A program made the position numbers and the translations under genes. A DNA stretch of 64,000 nucleotides from a virus: the IMG/VR virus record IMGVR_UViG_3300042886_000261, positions 42,751 to 106,750 of that record; one strand, written 5' to 3'. The number at the start of each line of letters is the position of its first letter. Positions within the stretch are counted from its first letter, which is position 1. Of the stretch, positions 1 through 8,397 are shown one piece after another. Below the pieces are notes generated by a model. It saw only the letters and a program-made list of their open reading frames with translations, was not told where the DNA came from and searched no databases.

Positions 1-3
1 AGT

Positions 4-732
4 ATGAGTGAAGGATTAGTATTGCCCACTAAGAAAGTGAGTGCAACAAGAGTCAATCCAAAAAGATTAATTATTTATTCTAAGCCAAAGACAGGTAAAA
101 CTACTGCATTTGCTGGTCTAGAAGATAATTTAATTATTGATTTGGAGAATGGGACTGATTATGTAGATGCATTAAAGGTTAAAGCAAGTAATCTTAAAGA
201 GTTGCTAGCAATTGGTAAACAAGTAGTTGAAGCTGGTAAACCTTATAAGTTTATTACTATTGATACTGTAACTGCATTAGAAGAAATGGTAATGCCATTA
301 GCTGTCAAAAAGTATAAAGCCACTAGTATGGGTAAAAACTTTGATGGAGATAATGTAATTACTTTACCAAATGGAGCTGGTTATTTATATGTAAGAGAAG
401 CATTCTTTGATGTTTTAAACTATGTAGACACATTAGCTGACCATATTATTCTATCTGGGCATATCAAAGATAAGCAAGTAGATGATAAAGGTGAAATGGT
501 TATGTCTGCTAATATAGATTTAACTGGTAAGATCAAGTCTTTAATCTGTGCTAATGCTGATGCAATTGGTTATATGTTTAGAAAAGGTAATCAAGTATTC
601 TTATCATTTAAAACTAATGAAGAGACAACTTGTGGTGCAAGACCTGAGCATTTAAGAAATGCAGAAATAGTTATTAGTGAAGCTAATGACAAAGGAGAAA
701 TAGTTACTCACTGGGATGAGATATATAAATAA
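4..732 (+). CDS. Sak4-like RecA-fold ATPase
   Basis: A 242-residue P-loop ATPase. The Walker A motif SKPKTGKTT lies near residues 26-34, followed by a short acidic strand, LIIDLENG, near residue 43 and a second hydrophobic strand ending FITIDTVTAL that fits Walker B. This compact layout is typical of phage Sak4/AAA_24 ATPases, which are RecA-like factors that work with a single-strand DNA binding protein in phage recombination and replication. The next gene is a candidate for that partner and a primase follows, so a role in DNA replication or recombination is inferred. The ATG at 4 gives a full-length protein, but only three bases lie upstream, so a slightly earlier start outside the window cannot be excluded. 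Confidence 0.8.
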   Translation: MSEGLVLPTKKVSATRVNPKRLIIYSKPKTGKTTAFAGLEDNLIIDLENGTDYVDALKVKASNLKELLAIGKQVVEAGKPYKFITIDTVTALEEMVMPLAVKKYKATSMGKNFDGDNVITLPNGAGYLYVREAFFDVLNYVDTLADHIILSGHIKDKQVDDKGEMVMSANIDLTGKIKSLICANADAIGYMFRKGNQVFLSFKTNEETTCGARPEHLRNAEIVISEANDKGEIVTHWDEIYK

Positions 733-751
733 TAAATAAAAAATAAGAAAA

Positions 752-1432
752 ATGGCAATTGGAACAAAAGATGTAGGAACAGGTGGAAGTGGAATACCAA
801 AAACAATTACTCCAGGTAATCACAAATTAAAACTTAATAGTTTAGTAGGTGAAGATTTTAAATTTATCCCAGGTGGTATAAGTTTAATACTTAATGTTGA
901 GACTGAGCCTCTTGAAGGATTTGAAGGATTCATGTTAGATAAAGAAAATCCAGATGCTGGTCATTATAAAGGTCAAATTGGTAGAGTAAAATCTGGTCAA
1001 TATGCATTTGCAGATGGAGTAACTAAATCAGGTGTACAAATCTCTAGAGATAATAGTATATTAGTATTTATTAAATCATTATGTACTACATTAGACATAG
1101 TAGATTGGTTTGATGCTCAAGATAATAAGCACAATACAATTGAAGAGTTTATCACTGCATTTGATAAAACAGCACCTTATCAAGATAAGTATTTAGATTT
1201 CTGTATTGCAGGAAAAGAATATGAAGGTAAAACAGGTTATACAAATTATGACTTATATTTGCCAAAATCTTCTAGAGATGGTTTTGCATATGCTAAACTT
1301 GGATCTGGTAAACAGTTACTATATTCTGAAGCTCTACATCTTAAAAAATTAGAAGCTAAGAAAGTAGAAGCATTTGGTGAAGATGATTTTGAGGTATCAA
1401 CTAAGGTTGGCTCAGACTTTGATTTAGACTAA
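752..1432 (+). CDS. Putative single-stranded DNA-binding protein
   Basis: A 226-residue protein with a basic, Gly-containing start, a beta-rich middle and a strongly acidic end (DDFEVSTKVGSDFDLD). An acidic C-terminal tail is the hallmark of phage ssDNA-binding proteins such as T7 gp2.5, where it recruits partner enzymes. The gene starts 19 bases after the Sak4-like ATPase, a frequent pairing with ssDNA-binding proteins. No OB-fold motif can be proven by eye, so the function is inferred from the tail and the context. An intrinsic terminator follows immediately. Confidence 0.5.
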   Translation: MAIGTKDVGTGGSGIPKTITPGNHKLKLNSLVGEDFKFIPGGISLILNVETEPLEGFEGFMLDKENPDAGHYKGQIGRVKSGQYAFADGVTKSGVQISRDNSILVFIKSLCTTLDIVDWFDAQDNKHNTIEEFITAFDKTAPYQDKYLDFCIAGKEYEGKTGYTNYDLYLPKSSRDGFAYAKLGSGKQLLYSEALHLKKLEAKKVEAFGEDDFEVSTKVGSDFDLD

Positions 1433-1442
1433 CAATAGTTTA

Positions 1443-1472
1443 AAGGGGAGTCAGGAAATGGGCTCCCTTTTT
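1443..1472 (+). terminator. Intrinsic terminator after the ssDNA-binding gene
   Basis: AAGGGGAG (1443-1450) pairs with CTCCCTTT (1463-1470) through one G-U pair, with a 12-base loop, and runs into a T tract. The next start codon is only 17 bases downstream, so there is little room for a new promoter. Partial read-through or RNA processing seems likely. Confidence 0.8.
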
Positions 1473-1489
1473 AATTAAAGTTAAAAGAT

Positions 1490-2476
1490 ATGATTTCAAC
1501 TAAAAATGTGATTAGATTCCAGGATGTACCAACAATCTGGATTTTTGAGAATTACTTAAATCTTACTGAAAAATTAGACGGACAGCAGATAAAAATTAAA
1601 TCTGTATTTAAAACTGAAAAGACTCCATCAATGATTATTTATATGGATGCTGCAACAATGACATATAAGTTTAAAGATTTTTCATCAGGTTATGGAGGAG
1701 ACTCTATAGCATTAGTACAATATATATTTGGTATTAAAGATAGAGGAGTGGTTTCTTATAAGATAGTTAATGACTATGTTAAATACTTAGATGATCATAA
1801 ATCTTACAAAGCTCCTGAAATTAAAACTTATGAGAACTATAAAGTAACTGATTATACTATTAGGCATTGGTCTAACTTTGATCAGAAATACTGGGGACAA
1901 TATCATATTGGTTCTAAGATGCTAGAAATATATAATGTATCTGCATTAGAGTATTATAAGATGACCAGACTTGAACTTAATGGTACTACATCTGAAATTA
2001 TTATTACAGGTTTAAATCTGTATGGTTATTTCAAAAAAGATGGCACATTGTATAAGATTTATCAGCCTAAGAATATGAATAAGAAATTCTTAAAGTTAGG
2101 TAATCATATACAAGGGTCACAACAACTATCACTTACAGTAGATTATTTAGTTATTACTTCTTCATTAAAAGATATAATGGCTTTTAATAAGCTTGGCTTT
2201 AAAGATATAGAGTGTATTGCTCCGGATAGTGAAAATACTATGATTAAAGAGCAAAACATAAATAAACTTAAAGAGAAATATAAAAAGATATGTGTACTAT
2301 TTGATAATGATGAAGCAGGTATTAATTCTATGAAGAAATATAAAGAAAGATATAATCTTGATTTTATTATTCTTGATATGGAGAAAGATGTATCAGATTC
2401 TATTAAAGTGCACGGTATTGAAAAAGTAAAAGAAGAAGTATTAAAATTACTTAATGAAACATTATATGAAAGGTAA
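1490..2476 (+). CDS. DnaG-like primase with TOPRIM domain
   Basis: A 328-residue primase-like protein. Residues 38-80 match the N-terminal DnaG/phage primase pattern (TEKTPSM, then FKDFSSGYGGDSIALVQYIFG split over about 25 residues), without clear zinc-binding cysteines. Residues 215-300 form a TOPRIM fold, with TSSLKDIMAF near 222 and the acidic pair LFDNDEAG near 270. The Glu normally found in the first TOPRIM motif appears replaced by Ser in TSSLKD; the Asp pair is kept. Expected role: RNA primer synthesis at the replication fork together with the family B polymerase encoded downstream. The protein is short and has no helicase domain. Its end overlaps the start of the next gene. Confidence 0.72.
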   Translation: MISTKNVIRFQDVPTIWIFENYLNLTEKLDGQQIKIKSVFKTEKTPSMIIYMDAATMTYKFKDFSSGYGGDSIALVQYIFGIKDRGVVSYKIVNDYVKYLDDHKSYKAPEIKTYENYKVTDYTIRHWSNFDQKYWGQYHIGSKMLEIYNVSALEYYKMTRLELNGTTSEIIITGLNLYGYFKKDGTLYKIYQPKNMNKKFLKLGNHIQGSQQLSLTVDYLVITSSLKDIMAFNKLGFKDIECIAPDSENTMIKEQNINKLKEKYKKICVLFDNDEAGINSMKKYKERYNLDFIILDMEKDVSDSIKVHGIEKVKEEVLKLLNETLYER

Positions 2477-2699
2477 GATTAAAATAAATTATGAGTTTGA
2501 TGAAAAGTCACCAGAAAAATTTACTACAAGTTTAAAGATACATGGAGTTACTCCTGCACATCTTATACATGCAGTAGTATTATTAATAGAGACTATTGAG
2601 AAAGAAGGTGGTATCAATGTAAAAGAAACATTAACTGAGGTATTCTCAGGTAAATTTATACAAGAACGTAACAGTATTATACCACAGGGTGATGCTTAA
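2454..2699 (+). CDS. Small protein of unknown function
   Basis: An 81-residue protein not recognised. It overlaps the primase end by 23 bases; an internal ATG at 2466 (MKGKIKINYEF) would shorten the overlap to 11 bases and is an alternative start. The middle contains a helix-like segment (TPAHLIHAVVLLIETIE). Position directly behind the primase suggests translational coupling and possibly a replication accessory role, but nothing in the sequence proves this. Confidence 0.6.
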   Translation: MKHYMKGKIKINYEFDEKSPEKFTTSLKIHGVTPAHLIHAVVLLIETIEKEGGINVKETLTEVFSGKFIQERNSIIPQGDA

Positions 2700-2710
2700 A
2701 TTTTAAAATT

Positions 2711-3130
2711 ATGAGTTGGATATACAAGGGTAAAATTTTTACTGAAGATATGATTCCTGAAAATGCAATAGGTTTTATTTATAATATGACTGCAATAATA
2801 GACGGAAAATCAATTAGTTATATTGGTAAAAAGAATTTTTATGCAGATATTAAAACAAAACTGAGTAAGAAGGCTATGCCAACTGATAAGAGATTAAAGA
2901 CATATAAAAGAGTAAAGAAAGCTACTTATCAAAATTATTACAGTAGCAATGAAGTACTGAAAAAAGCACACAAAGACAATATAAAAATTAAAAGAGATAT
3001 ACTAATGATATGTACTACTAAATTAGAATTGTCATACCAAGAAACTAAACATCAATTTGTATTAGGAGTACTTGAGTCTGATAAATATTTAAACGGTAAT
3101 ATACTGGGACGTTTCTATAAATTTAAATAA
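2711..3130 (+). CDS. GIY-YIG-like phage protein
   Basis: A 139-residue protein whose first part reads GFIYNMT, then SYIGKKNFY, which fits the GIY and YIG strands of the GIY-YIG nuclease fold. Later come KATYQNYYSSNEVL and a C-terminal VLESDKYLNGNILGRFYK, a pattern I associate with small phage proteins of this superfamily. GIY-YIG enzymes cut one DNA strand using a Tyr and a downstream Arg/Glu. The context (primase upstream, unknown small genes downstream) does not reveal the target. It could be a free-standing nuclease or an inactive relative. Confidence 0.6.
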   Translation: MSWIYKGKIFTEDMIPENAIGFIYNMTAIIDGKSISYIGKKNFYADIKTKLSKKAMPTDKRLKTYKRVKKATYQNYYSSNEVLKKAHKDNIKIKRDILMICTTKLELSYQETKHQFVLGVLESDKYLNGNILGRFYKFK

Positions 3131-3154
3131 TATAAGTTTAAATAATAAAAAGTT

Positions 3155-3547
3155 ATGGATAAAAATAGTTTAGAAAAAATAATGTTTGGCTTAGTCAGTC
3201 ATGGTATTAAAAAAGTTGTAGTACATTATGAAGGTGGTGGAGATAGTGGAGCAATTGAATATGTTAATGCTACTCAAGATCCATATATAGATTATGATGA
3301 ATTAGAAAATTGGGATCAAGAATACTTATTAAATGATATTGATAGTGGATTAAGTACTTTAATTGAAGATTACTGTCAAGAGATGTTATTAAATGATATA
3401 GAAGACTGGTGGAATAATGAAGGTGGCCGTGGTTATGTTCATATTGATGTAGAACTTGGTACATATACAATTAATAATAGTATCAGAATTGCTGATTGGG
3501 AAGAATATACTCATGAAGGTAGTTTAAAAGATAAAAATAAAAAATAA
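3155..3547 (+). CDS. Unknown protein, tandem paralogue 1 (GDSGAI family)
   Basis: A 130-residue acidic protein that is clearly related to its downstream neighbour. Shared anchors in order are GGGDSGAIE, LNDIEDWWNNEGGRG, YTINNSIRI and HEGSL. The GDSG and EDW..EGG..G anchors resemble a small uncharacterised family that I recall as DUF6878, though this name is tentative. Strong acidity and lack of membrane segments suggest a soluble cytoplasmic protein. The function is unknown; pairs of diverged copies are often adaptors or inhibitors. Confidence 0.65.
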   Translation: MDKNSLEKIMFGLVSHGIKKVVVHYEGGGDSGAIEYVNATQDPYIDYDELENWDQEYLLNDIDSGLSTLIEDYCQEMLLNDIEDWWNNEGGRGYVHIDVELGTYTINNSIRIADWEEYTHEGSLKDKNKK

Positions 3548-3552
3548 TAACT

Positions 3553-3954
3553 ATGGAAGAATTAAAAATGACAAGCCTCTTACTTAAATTGGCTGACCGT
3601 GGTATTACAGGTATTAAAGTACAATATAATGGTGAAGGAGACTCAGGTGCTATAGACTGGATTGGTTATACAAATGAGCCTTGTGCAAGTACAGCAGATG
3701 TATTTAATAATATTGATGCTTGGGACAATAATAATAATGCTTTAGAAGATAAAGAATTATATGACTCAATTGAAGATTTTGCACAATCTAAAATTCTTGA
3801 TGATATAGAAGATTGGAGAACTGATGAAGGTGGTTTTGGTAACTTATGTATACTTGTTCCTTCAGGAAATTATAGTATAAACAATTATATAAGAATCATT
3901 GAACTTGTAGCTTATCATCATGAAGGTAATTTAATTGATAAAAGTTTAGAATAA
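3553..3954 (+). CDS. Unknown protein, tandem paralogue 2 (GDSGAI family)
   Basis: A 133-residue protein that repeats the plan of the gene before it: GEGDSGAIDW, LDDIEDWRTDEGGFG, YSINNYIRI, HEGNLIDK. The two genes are separated by only 5 bases. The copies have diverged widely outside the anchor motifs, so the duplication is old. The stop TAA overlaps the ATG of the next gene (TAATG), indicating coupled translation. No catalytic motif is visible. Confidence 0.65.
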   Translation: MEELKMTSLLLKLADRGITGIKVQYNGEGDSGAIDWIGYTNEPCASTADVFNNIDAWDNNNNALEDKELYDSIEDFAQSKILDDIEDWRTDEGGFGNLCILVPSGNYSINNYIRIIELVAYHHEGNLIDKSLE

Positions 3955-4358
3955 TGAATAAAAAACAAGAAATAGAAAAAATGGAAATTGATACTGGATA
4001 TCTTAATTATGAGTTTTCAAAAAAATTAAAAGATTTAGGCTATGACGGAATGAGCCTTATGTTGTATATTAAAGATGCTCATGTTGGCTGGTATTCAAAA
4101 TACATAACAAATGAAATTATTGACAAGTTAGAAAACACAACTGAAGAATCTTGTGTTGCGGCACTTAGACCTTTTGTATTTAATTGGTTTGATGAAAAAA
4201 CAGATTGGTTAATTTCAATACAACAAGTTGGAAAAACAGAATTTGGATTTACTATTTCTTTTGATAAAGAAAATGTAATAAAAAGTTTTTCCTATTCTAA
4301 TAGAAAAATAGCTGAAGAAACTTGTTTAAAAGAACTTATTAAAAAATACATTAAATAA
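3954..4358 (+). CDS. Hypothetical protein
   Basis: A 134-residue soluble protein not recognised. It has a charged N-terminal helix (MNKKQEIEKMEIDTG) followed by a mixed alpha/beta body with several aromatic residues (WYSKYITN, FNWFDEKTDWLIS). It starts within the stop codon of the preceding gene and ends one base before the next start, so it belongs to the same tightly packed early operon. Confidence 0.55.
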   Translation: MNKKQEIEKMEIDTGYLNYEFSKKLKDLGYDGMSLMLYIKDAHVGWYSKYITNEIIDKLENTTEESCVAALRPFVFNWFDEKTDWLISIQQVGKTEFGFTISFDKENVIKSFSYSNRKIAEETCLKELIKKYIK

Positions 4359-4359
4359 A

Positions 4360-4701
4360 ATGAGTCATCCTTTAGAGCATTGTAAGTCCTCAGTAAGAAA
4401 ATGGGGTGGAGAATGGAGTGATTACATTGCAATTCATAATTGGTTTGATGAAACTAAAAAATGGATTGGGCATAGTAAACACAGAATGTTTAGACATCAT
4501 AGTGAAGGTATATTTGAATGTGAAAAGATATTTGGAATGTCTTTTGTCAACTCAGATGGTAAAACTGTATATACAAGATATGTTGGAGAACAACATGTAA
4601 AAGAGGATTGTAATAATTATATCCCAAGTGCTAAAGAATGGGTTCAGAATTTAGATAAACCCACAGAATGGATGATTAAAACACTTAAAATAGAAGACTA
4701 A
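4360..4701 (+). CDS. DUF6915-like conserved phage protein
   Basis: A 113-residue protein with a distinctive order of motifs: HCKSSVRKWGG, YIAIHNWFDETK, HRMFRHHSEGIFECEKIFG, NSDGKTVYTRYVGEQHVKED and a C-terminal PTEWM. This arrangement of conserved His, Trp and Glu residues is what I recall for the uncharacterised family DUF6915, found in phages and integrated elements. The repeated His residues could bind metal, but no function is known. Its stop codon shares the A with the ATG of the following gene. Confidence 0.6.
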   Translation: MSHPLEHCKSSVRKWGGEWSDYIAIHNWFDETKKWIGHSKHRMFRHHSEGIFECEKIFGMSFVNSDGKTVYTRYVGEQHVKEDCNNYIPSAKEWVQNLDKPTEWMIKTLKIED

Positions 4702-4988
4702 TGGAAAAAATAACACATGAAACTTTACTAGAACATGATTGGAAATGTACTGATATAGGAAATCAAAGGTATGAACATACTTTTTATCCAAATTTAACAT
4801 TGTTTTTAAGCAAAGATTATGGTATTGATAATAACTATATGATACAAATATTGGCAATAAGTTCTGATTTTGATACATTAAAACTTAATATAAATTGCAT
4901 TACAATTAATGATTTAAGAGGACTTGAAGCTTTACTTCAAAAAGCAAGTGCTGTAGGTTTAATTAAAAGACTATTGATTAATTATTAA
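4701..4988 (+). CDS. Hypothetical small protein
   Basis: A 95-residue protein not recognised. It begins MEKITHETLLEHDWKCTD and has beta-rich, hydrophobic-aromatic character (RYEHTFYPNLTLFLSKDY). The C-terminal part may form an amphipathic helix (DLRGLEALLQKASAVGLIKR). Phage-encoded proteins of this length in such runs are often host-takeover or adaptor proteins, but that is only context. Confidence 0.5.
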   Translation: MEKITHETLLEHDWKCTDIGNQRYEHTFYPNLTLFLSKDYGIDNNYMIQILAISSDFDTLKLNINCITINDLRGLEALLQKASAVGLIKRLLINY

Positions 4989-4999
4989 ATATAAGACTA

Positions 5000-5338
5000 A
5001 TGGAAGAAGTAGAAAAAACAATTAAAATAGAAAATGAGAAAATCAAAGTGGTTTTTACAAATGAGGTAAATTCTGATGAGCCAAGTTTAGAAGTAGAATT
5101 TATTTTTACAAGAAACAGTGAAGGTGAAAAAATAACTGAAGTGTCAATTGATAAATCTATTTTTACTAGAGAGCAATCATTTATGAGTGAATTGTATATG
5201 AATACAGTTAATTCTTTATTAATGGTAAAAGAAATATTTGATAAAGGTGAAGTGTATGAAGGTGTACATACAATAACTAGAGAACAATACAAGCAGTATT
5301 TAATAAAAGTAAGAGGTGTTGATCCAACTAAATTATAA
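5000..5338 (+). CDS. Hypothetical acidic protein
   Basis: A 112-residue, Glu/Lys-rich soluble protein without recognised motifs. The first half alternates charged and hydrophobic residues, as in beta sheets (IKVVFTNEV, LEVEFIFTRN); the second half is helical (SELYMNTVNSLLMVKEIF). It lies in the run of small genes between 3.1 and 6.0 kb. Confidence 0.5.
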   Translation: MEEVEKTIKIENEKIKVVFTNEVNSDEPSLEVEFIFTRNSEGEKITEVSIDKSIFTREQSFMSELYMNTVNSLLMVKEIFDKGEVYEGVHTITREQYKQYLIKVRGVDPTKL

Positions 5339-5344
5339 AGACTA

Positions 5345-5518
5345 ATGGAAAAGATGAATAAAGAAGCAGAAACACAAGTAGTAAACTTGTTAAATCAATT
5401 AGAAGTACTAATTTCTAATAATATGGAATATGATGATGAAAACCCAGAAACATGTCAAAAAACTGAAGTTTTAGGGTTATTAGGTTATATATCTGATGAA
5501 CTTTTAGAAATAAACTAG
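5345..5518 (+). CDS. Small acidic protein, 57 residues
   Basis: Reading from the ATG at 5345 gives a 57-residue protein (MEKMNKEAETQVVNLLNQ at the start, LLGYISDELLEIN at the end) closed by TAG at 5516-5518. It fills the gap after the previous gene with 6 bases of spacing and has the same A-rich leader, codon use and acidic character as its neighbours. Two predicted helices flank an acidic turn (MEYDDENPE). No function recognised. Confidence 0.6.
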   Translation: MEKMNKEAETQVVNLLNQLEVLISNNMEYDDENPETCQKTEVLGLLGYISDELLEIN

Positions 5519-5522
5519 AATT

Positions 5523-5618
5523 ATGGAAATGCAATTATTTATAATAGATGGCTATAAAATCTGGGCATTTACATATGAAGATGCATATGCAAATTACTTA
5601 GTGATATCAAAATTATAA
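5523..5618 (+). CDS. Very small protein, 31 residues
   Basis: An ATG at 5523 opens a 31-codon frame (MEMQLFIIDGYKIWAFTYED at the start) ending TAA at 5616-5618, two bases before the next ATG. Tight packing on both sides and natural codon use support a real gene, though the length makes this uncertain. Confidence 0.4.
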   Translation: MEMQLFIIDGYKIWAFTYEDAYANYLVISKL

Positions 5619-5620
5619 AA

Positions 5621-6028
5621 ATGGAAAAAGTAGTACTGAATAGAGAAAGTGTTGAAAGTATATATGAAATGTATAATTCTCCTGATAAAGAGAATCATGT
5701 TGTTGCAAATGAAATACTAAATAATTGTGATATTGATGCATCTGAAGGATGGTTAATTATATTTTATGGTATGAGTTTAAAAAGTGATGATTATTGGTTA
5801 GAAAATATGCCTAATGTTTTTGTTAGAGTCCGTGAATTAGGTATTCAAAGTGATCATAAGTTAAGTGCAGCACAACTTGTTAATGCTTTAATTGTTGCAA
5901 AAGTAGAACCTGGGATTATGGATTACTATTTAGAAATTCATGTTGAAGATTTAAAAAGAGCAATGTCAAACTGGGGTTATCCAGTTAATAAATTAAATTA
6001 CTCAATAACATTAAAAAATGAAGAGTAG
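5621..6028 (+). CDS. Unknown protein sharing a module with the 417-residue protein
   Basis: A 135-residue protein not recognised by family. Its N-terminal part, IYEMYNSPDKENHVVANEIL near residues 15-33, matches a segment of the 417-residue protein encoded at 8494-9747 (LCEMFNSSDTDNHTMAMEIM), and both continue with a similar hydrophobic helix (WLIIFYG / LSLLFYS). The shared part therefore looks like a mobile helical domain used twice in this genome. The gene overlaps the VWA gene by 11 bases, suggesting coupling to it. Confidence 0.6.
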   Translation: MEKVVLNRESVESIYEMYNSPDKENHVVANEILNNCDIDASEGWLIIFYGMSLKSDDYWLENMPNVFVRVRELGIQSDHKLSAAQLVNALIVAKVEPGIMDYYLEIHVEDLKRAMSNWGYPVNKLNYSITLKNEE

Positions 6029-7208
6029 AGAAGATAGTTTAGCAAAAACCAGTAAAGACTTGATGTTAAAAGAGCCCTATTATGGGTTCTTTTTAATCAT
6101 GTTAAATAAAGTATGGAATAATAAAATAGTTCCTACTGCTGGTGTAAGTAAAAATAATATTAATTATCAACTTACAATTAATGAAGATTTCTGGACAAGT
6201 TTATCTGAGGATCATAGATTAGGTTTACTTAAGCATGAGTTACTTCATATAGCTTTTGGTCATCTTACTATGTATTTTAAGTTTAGTGATAAAAAACTGG
6301 CTAATATAGCTATGGATATGGAGATTAATCAGTATATTTCAGATGAATTACTACCAGAAGGTGGTATTAATATTGATGATTATCCTGATTTAAATCTTGA
6401 TAGAAAAGCAGGTTGTAGATATTATTATGATAAACTACAACAGGCTAAAGAAGATAAAGACAAAAATGGCACAAGTGGTGATGATAATTTTGATAAGTTA
6501 GCTGATCAAATGGATGCTGGAGATGAAATGGCCAGTGATCATCCTACTTGGGCTGATTTTGAAGATATGACTGAAGCTGAGCAAAAGCTAATTGAGAAAC
6601 AATTAAATAAAATTCTTAATGATGCTAAGGAGATGACTGAAAAGAAAAGAGGTAATATCCCTGGAGAAATTGAGGGTTTACTTGAAATGGAAGAAATTAA
6701 GCCTGCTAAATTTGATTGGAGAGGATATATCAGAAGATTTACTGGTGTATCATCTAAAGTGTATACTAAAAAGATAAGGAGAAAAGAGAATAAAAGATAT
6801 TCTGAGAATCCTGGTCTTAAGATTAAAATGAAACAACACATGTTGTTGGCTATTGATACTTCAGGATCAGTATGTGATCAAGAGTTACATGAATTTATGA
6901 ATGAAATATTACACATCTATAAACAAGGTGTTGATATTACCATAGTACAATGTGATACTGCTATCAAAAGCATAGAACCTTATAAAGGTAAAAATGAAAT
7001 TGAGATATATGGAAGAGGTGGGACAGAATTTGATCCCGTCCTTGAATATTATAATGAGAATATAAGAAAATATACTAGCTTAGTGTATTTTACTGACGGT
7101 GAGTGTTATACTAATGTAAAGCCAAAAGCTCCTATATTGTGGGTGCTGTCTGAGCAATCTTATATGAACACGGAACTTCCCGGAAAAGTTATTAAGTTAG
7201 AAATTTAA
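6018..7208 (+). CDS. DUF2201-type protein: metallopeptidase-like plus VWA domain
   Basis: A 396-residue two-domain protein. The N-terminal half carries HELLHIAFGH near residues 73-82, the HExxH motif of the putative metallopeptidase domain seen in DUF2201 proteins. An acidic linker follows (residues 140-190). The C-terminal part is VWA-like: LLAIDTSGSV near 275-284 supplies the DxSxS metal-binding site and YFTDGECY near 355 the later Asp. Such proteins work as partners of MoxR-type AAA+ ATPases, and one is encoded 13 bases downstream. Known MoxR-VWA pairs act as chaperones that insert metals or remodel complexes; the target here is unknown. The His-Glu-His site looks intact. Confidence 0.8.
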   Translation: MKSREDSLAKTSKDLMLKEPYYGFFLIMLNKVWNNKIVPTAGVSKNNINYQLTINEDFWTSLSEDHRLGLLKHELLHIAFGHLTMYFKFSDKKLANIAMDMEINQYISDELLPEGGINIDDYPDLNLDRKAGCRYYYDKLQQAKEDKDKNGTSGDDNFDKLADQMDAGDEMASDHPTWADFEDMTEAEQKLIEKQLNKILNDAKEMTEKKRGNIPGEIEGLLEMEEIKPAKFDWRGYIRRFTGVSSKVYTKKIRRKENKRYSENPGLKIKMKQHMLLAIDTSGSVCDQELHEFMNEILHIYKQGVDITIVQCDTAIKSIEPYKGKNEIEIYGRGGTEFDPVLEYYNENIRKYTSLVYFTDGECYTNVKPKAPILWVLSEQSYMNTELPGKVIKLEI

Positions 7209-7221
7209 AAAATTAAAAAAG

Positions 7222-8397
7222 ATGAGTCAAGTTCAATTAAATGTAGAAGAATTAAAAGGGTTTTTAAAACACATAGTTGGTAATAATCAATACATCCAAG
7301 CTGAAGGTAAAGTACCTGTTGCAATAAATGTAGAAGGTGATGCAGGTCTTGGAAAGACTTCAGCTGTTAAGCAATTAGCAATTGAAATGGGTATGAATAT
7401 TATTAAATTAAATCTTTCACAGATTGAAGAGTTAGGTGATTTAATTGGTTTTCCATTTAAAGAATTTGAGATGGTTAGAGAAGATGGTGCTACTAAATGG
7501 GTTCAAGAATCTTTAATGGAAACTTATATTAAGAATAGATATAAACCTACTAATAGTAGTAGAATGTCACATGCTGCTCCAGAATGGATACAAGGGCAAG
7601 GTGAAGGTGGTTTCTTGATTTTAGATGATTATACTAGAGCTGATCATAGATTTATGCAAGCAACTATGGAGCTTATTGATCAGCAAGAATATATTTCTTG
7701 GAAATTGCCAAAGAACTGGCACATAATATTAACTTCAAATCCAGACAATGGAGATTATAATGTAACTGCATTAGATGTAGCTCAAAAGACTAGATTTATC
7801 TCAGTTGAAATTAAATTTGATATTAATGTATGGGCTAAGTGGGCTGAGCAAGTAGGAATTGATGGTAGATGTATCAATTTTATGTTGATGAATCCAGAAG
7901 TAGTAACTCAAAAAGTTAATCCAAGAGCTATTACTACTTTCTTTAATGCTATTAGTTCTATTGAGAAGTTTGAAGAACAGTTACCGTTAATTCAAATGAT
8001 TGGAGAAGGTTCAGTAGGACCTGAATTCTCTAGTATGTTCACTATGTTTATTAATAACAAGATGGATAAAATTATATCTCCAGCTGATATTATGACTAAT
8101 GTAAATGAAGCATATGTAGTTGGAGCATTAAATGGAGCAATAGGTACTGGAGATGAATTTAGAGCTGATATCAGTAGTATTATTACTACAAGACTTATAA
8201 ATTATTCATTGACACATGCAGCTAATCATTCTATAAGTGATGCTATGATAAACAGATTAGTAAAACTTACTACAGACTGTGACGCATTCACTAATGATCT
8301 TAAATACTATTTAGTGAAAGAGTTACTAGCAGGCAATAAACCAAAATTTTCCAAGCTCATGATGAATCCACAAGTAGTGAAGATGGCTGTCAAATAG
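7222..8397 (+). CDS. MoxR-type AAA+ ATPase
   Basis: A 391-residue ATPase. Walker A is GDAGLGKTS at residues 39-47, Walker B is GFLILDDYTRA near 132-142 and sensor 1 is ILTSNPDNG near 172. The spacing and the ATRFISVEIK-like segment after sensor 1 (QKTRFISVEIKF) fit the MoxR/RavA group of AAA+ proteins. MoxR ATPases operate with VWA-domain proteins, exactly what the preceding gene encodes, so the two probably form one chaperone-like complex in the cytoplasm. It ends with TAG and is followed by an intrinsic terminator. Confidence 0.82.
   Translation: MSQVQLNVEELKGFLKHIVGNNQYIQAEGKVPVAINVEGDAGLGKTSAVKQLAIEMGMNIIKLNLSQIEELGDLIGFPFKEFEMVREDGATKWVQESLMETYIKNRYKPTNSSRMSHAAPEWIQGQGEGGFLILDDYTRADHRFMQATMELIDQQEYISWKLPKNWHIILTSNPDNGDYNVTALDVAQKTRFISVEIKFDINVWAKWAEQVGIDGRCINFMLMNPEVVTQKVNPRAITTFFNAISSIEKFEEQLPLIQMIGEGSVGPEFSSMFTMFINNKMDKIISPADIMTNVNEAYVVGALNGAIGTGDEFRADISSIITTRLINYSLTHAANHSISDAMINRLVKLTTDCDAFTNDLKYYLVKELLAGNKPKFSKLMMNPQVVKMAVK

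Noticed and set aside
4406-4600. A 64-codon frame inside the DUF6915-like gene
   Set aside because: It lies wholly within a well-supported gene in another frame and has no protein-like motif.
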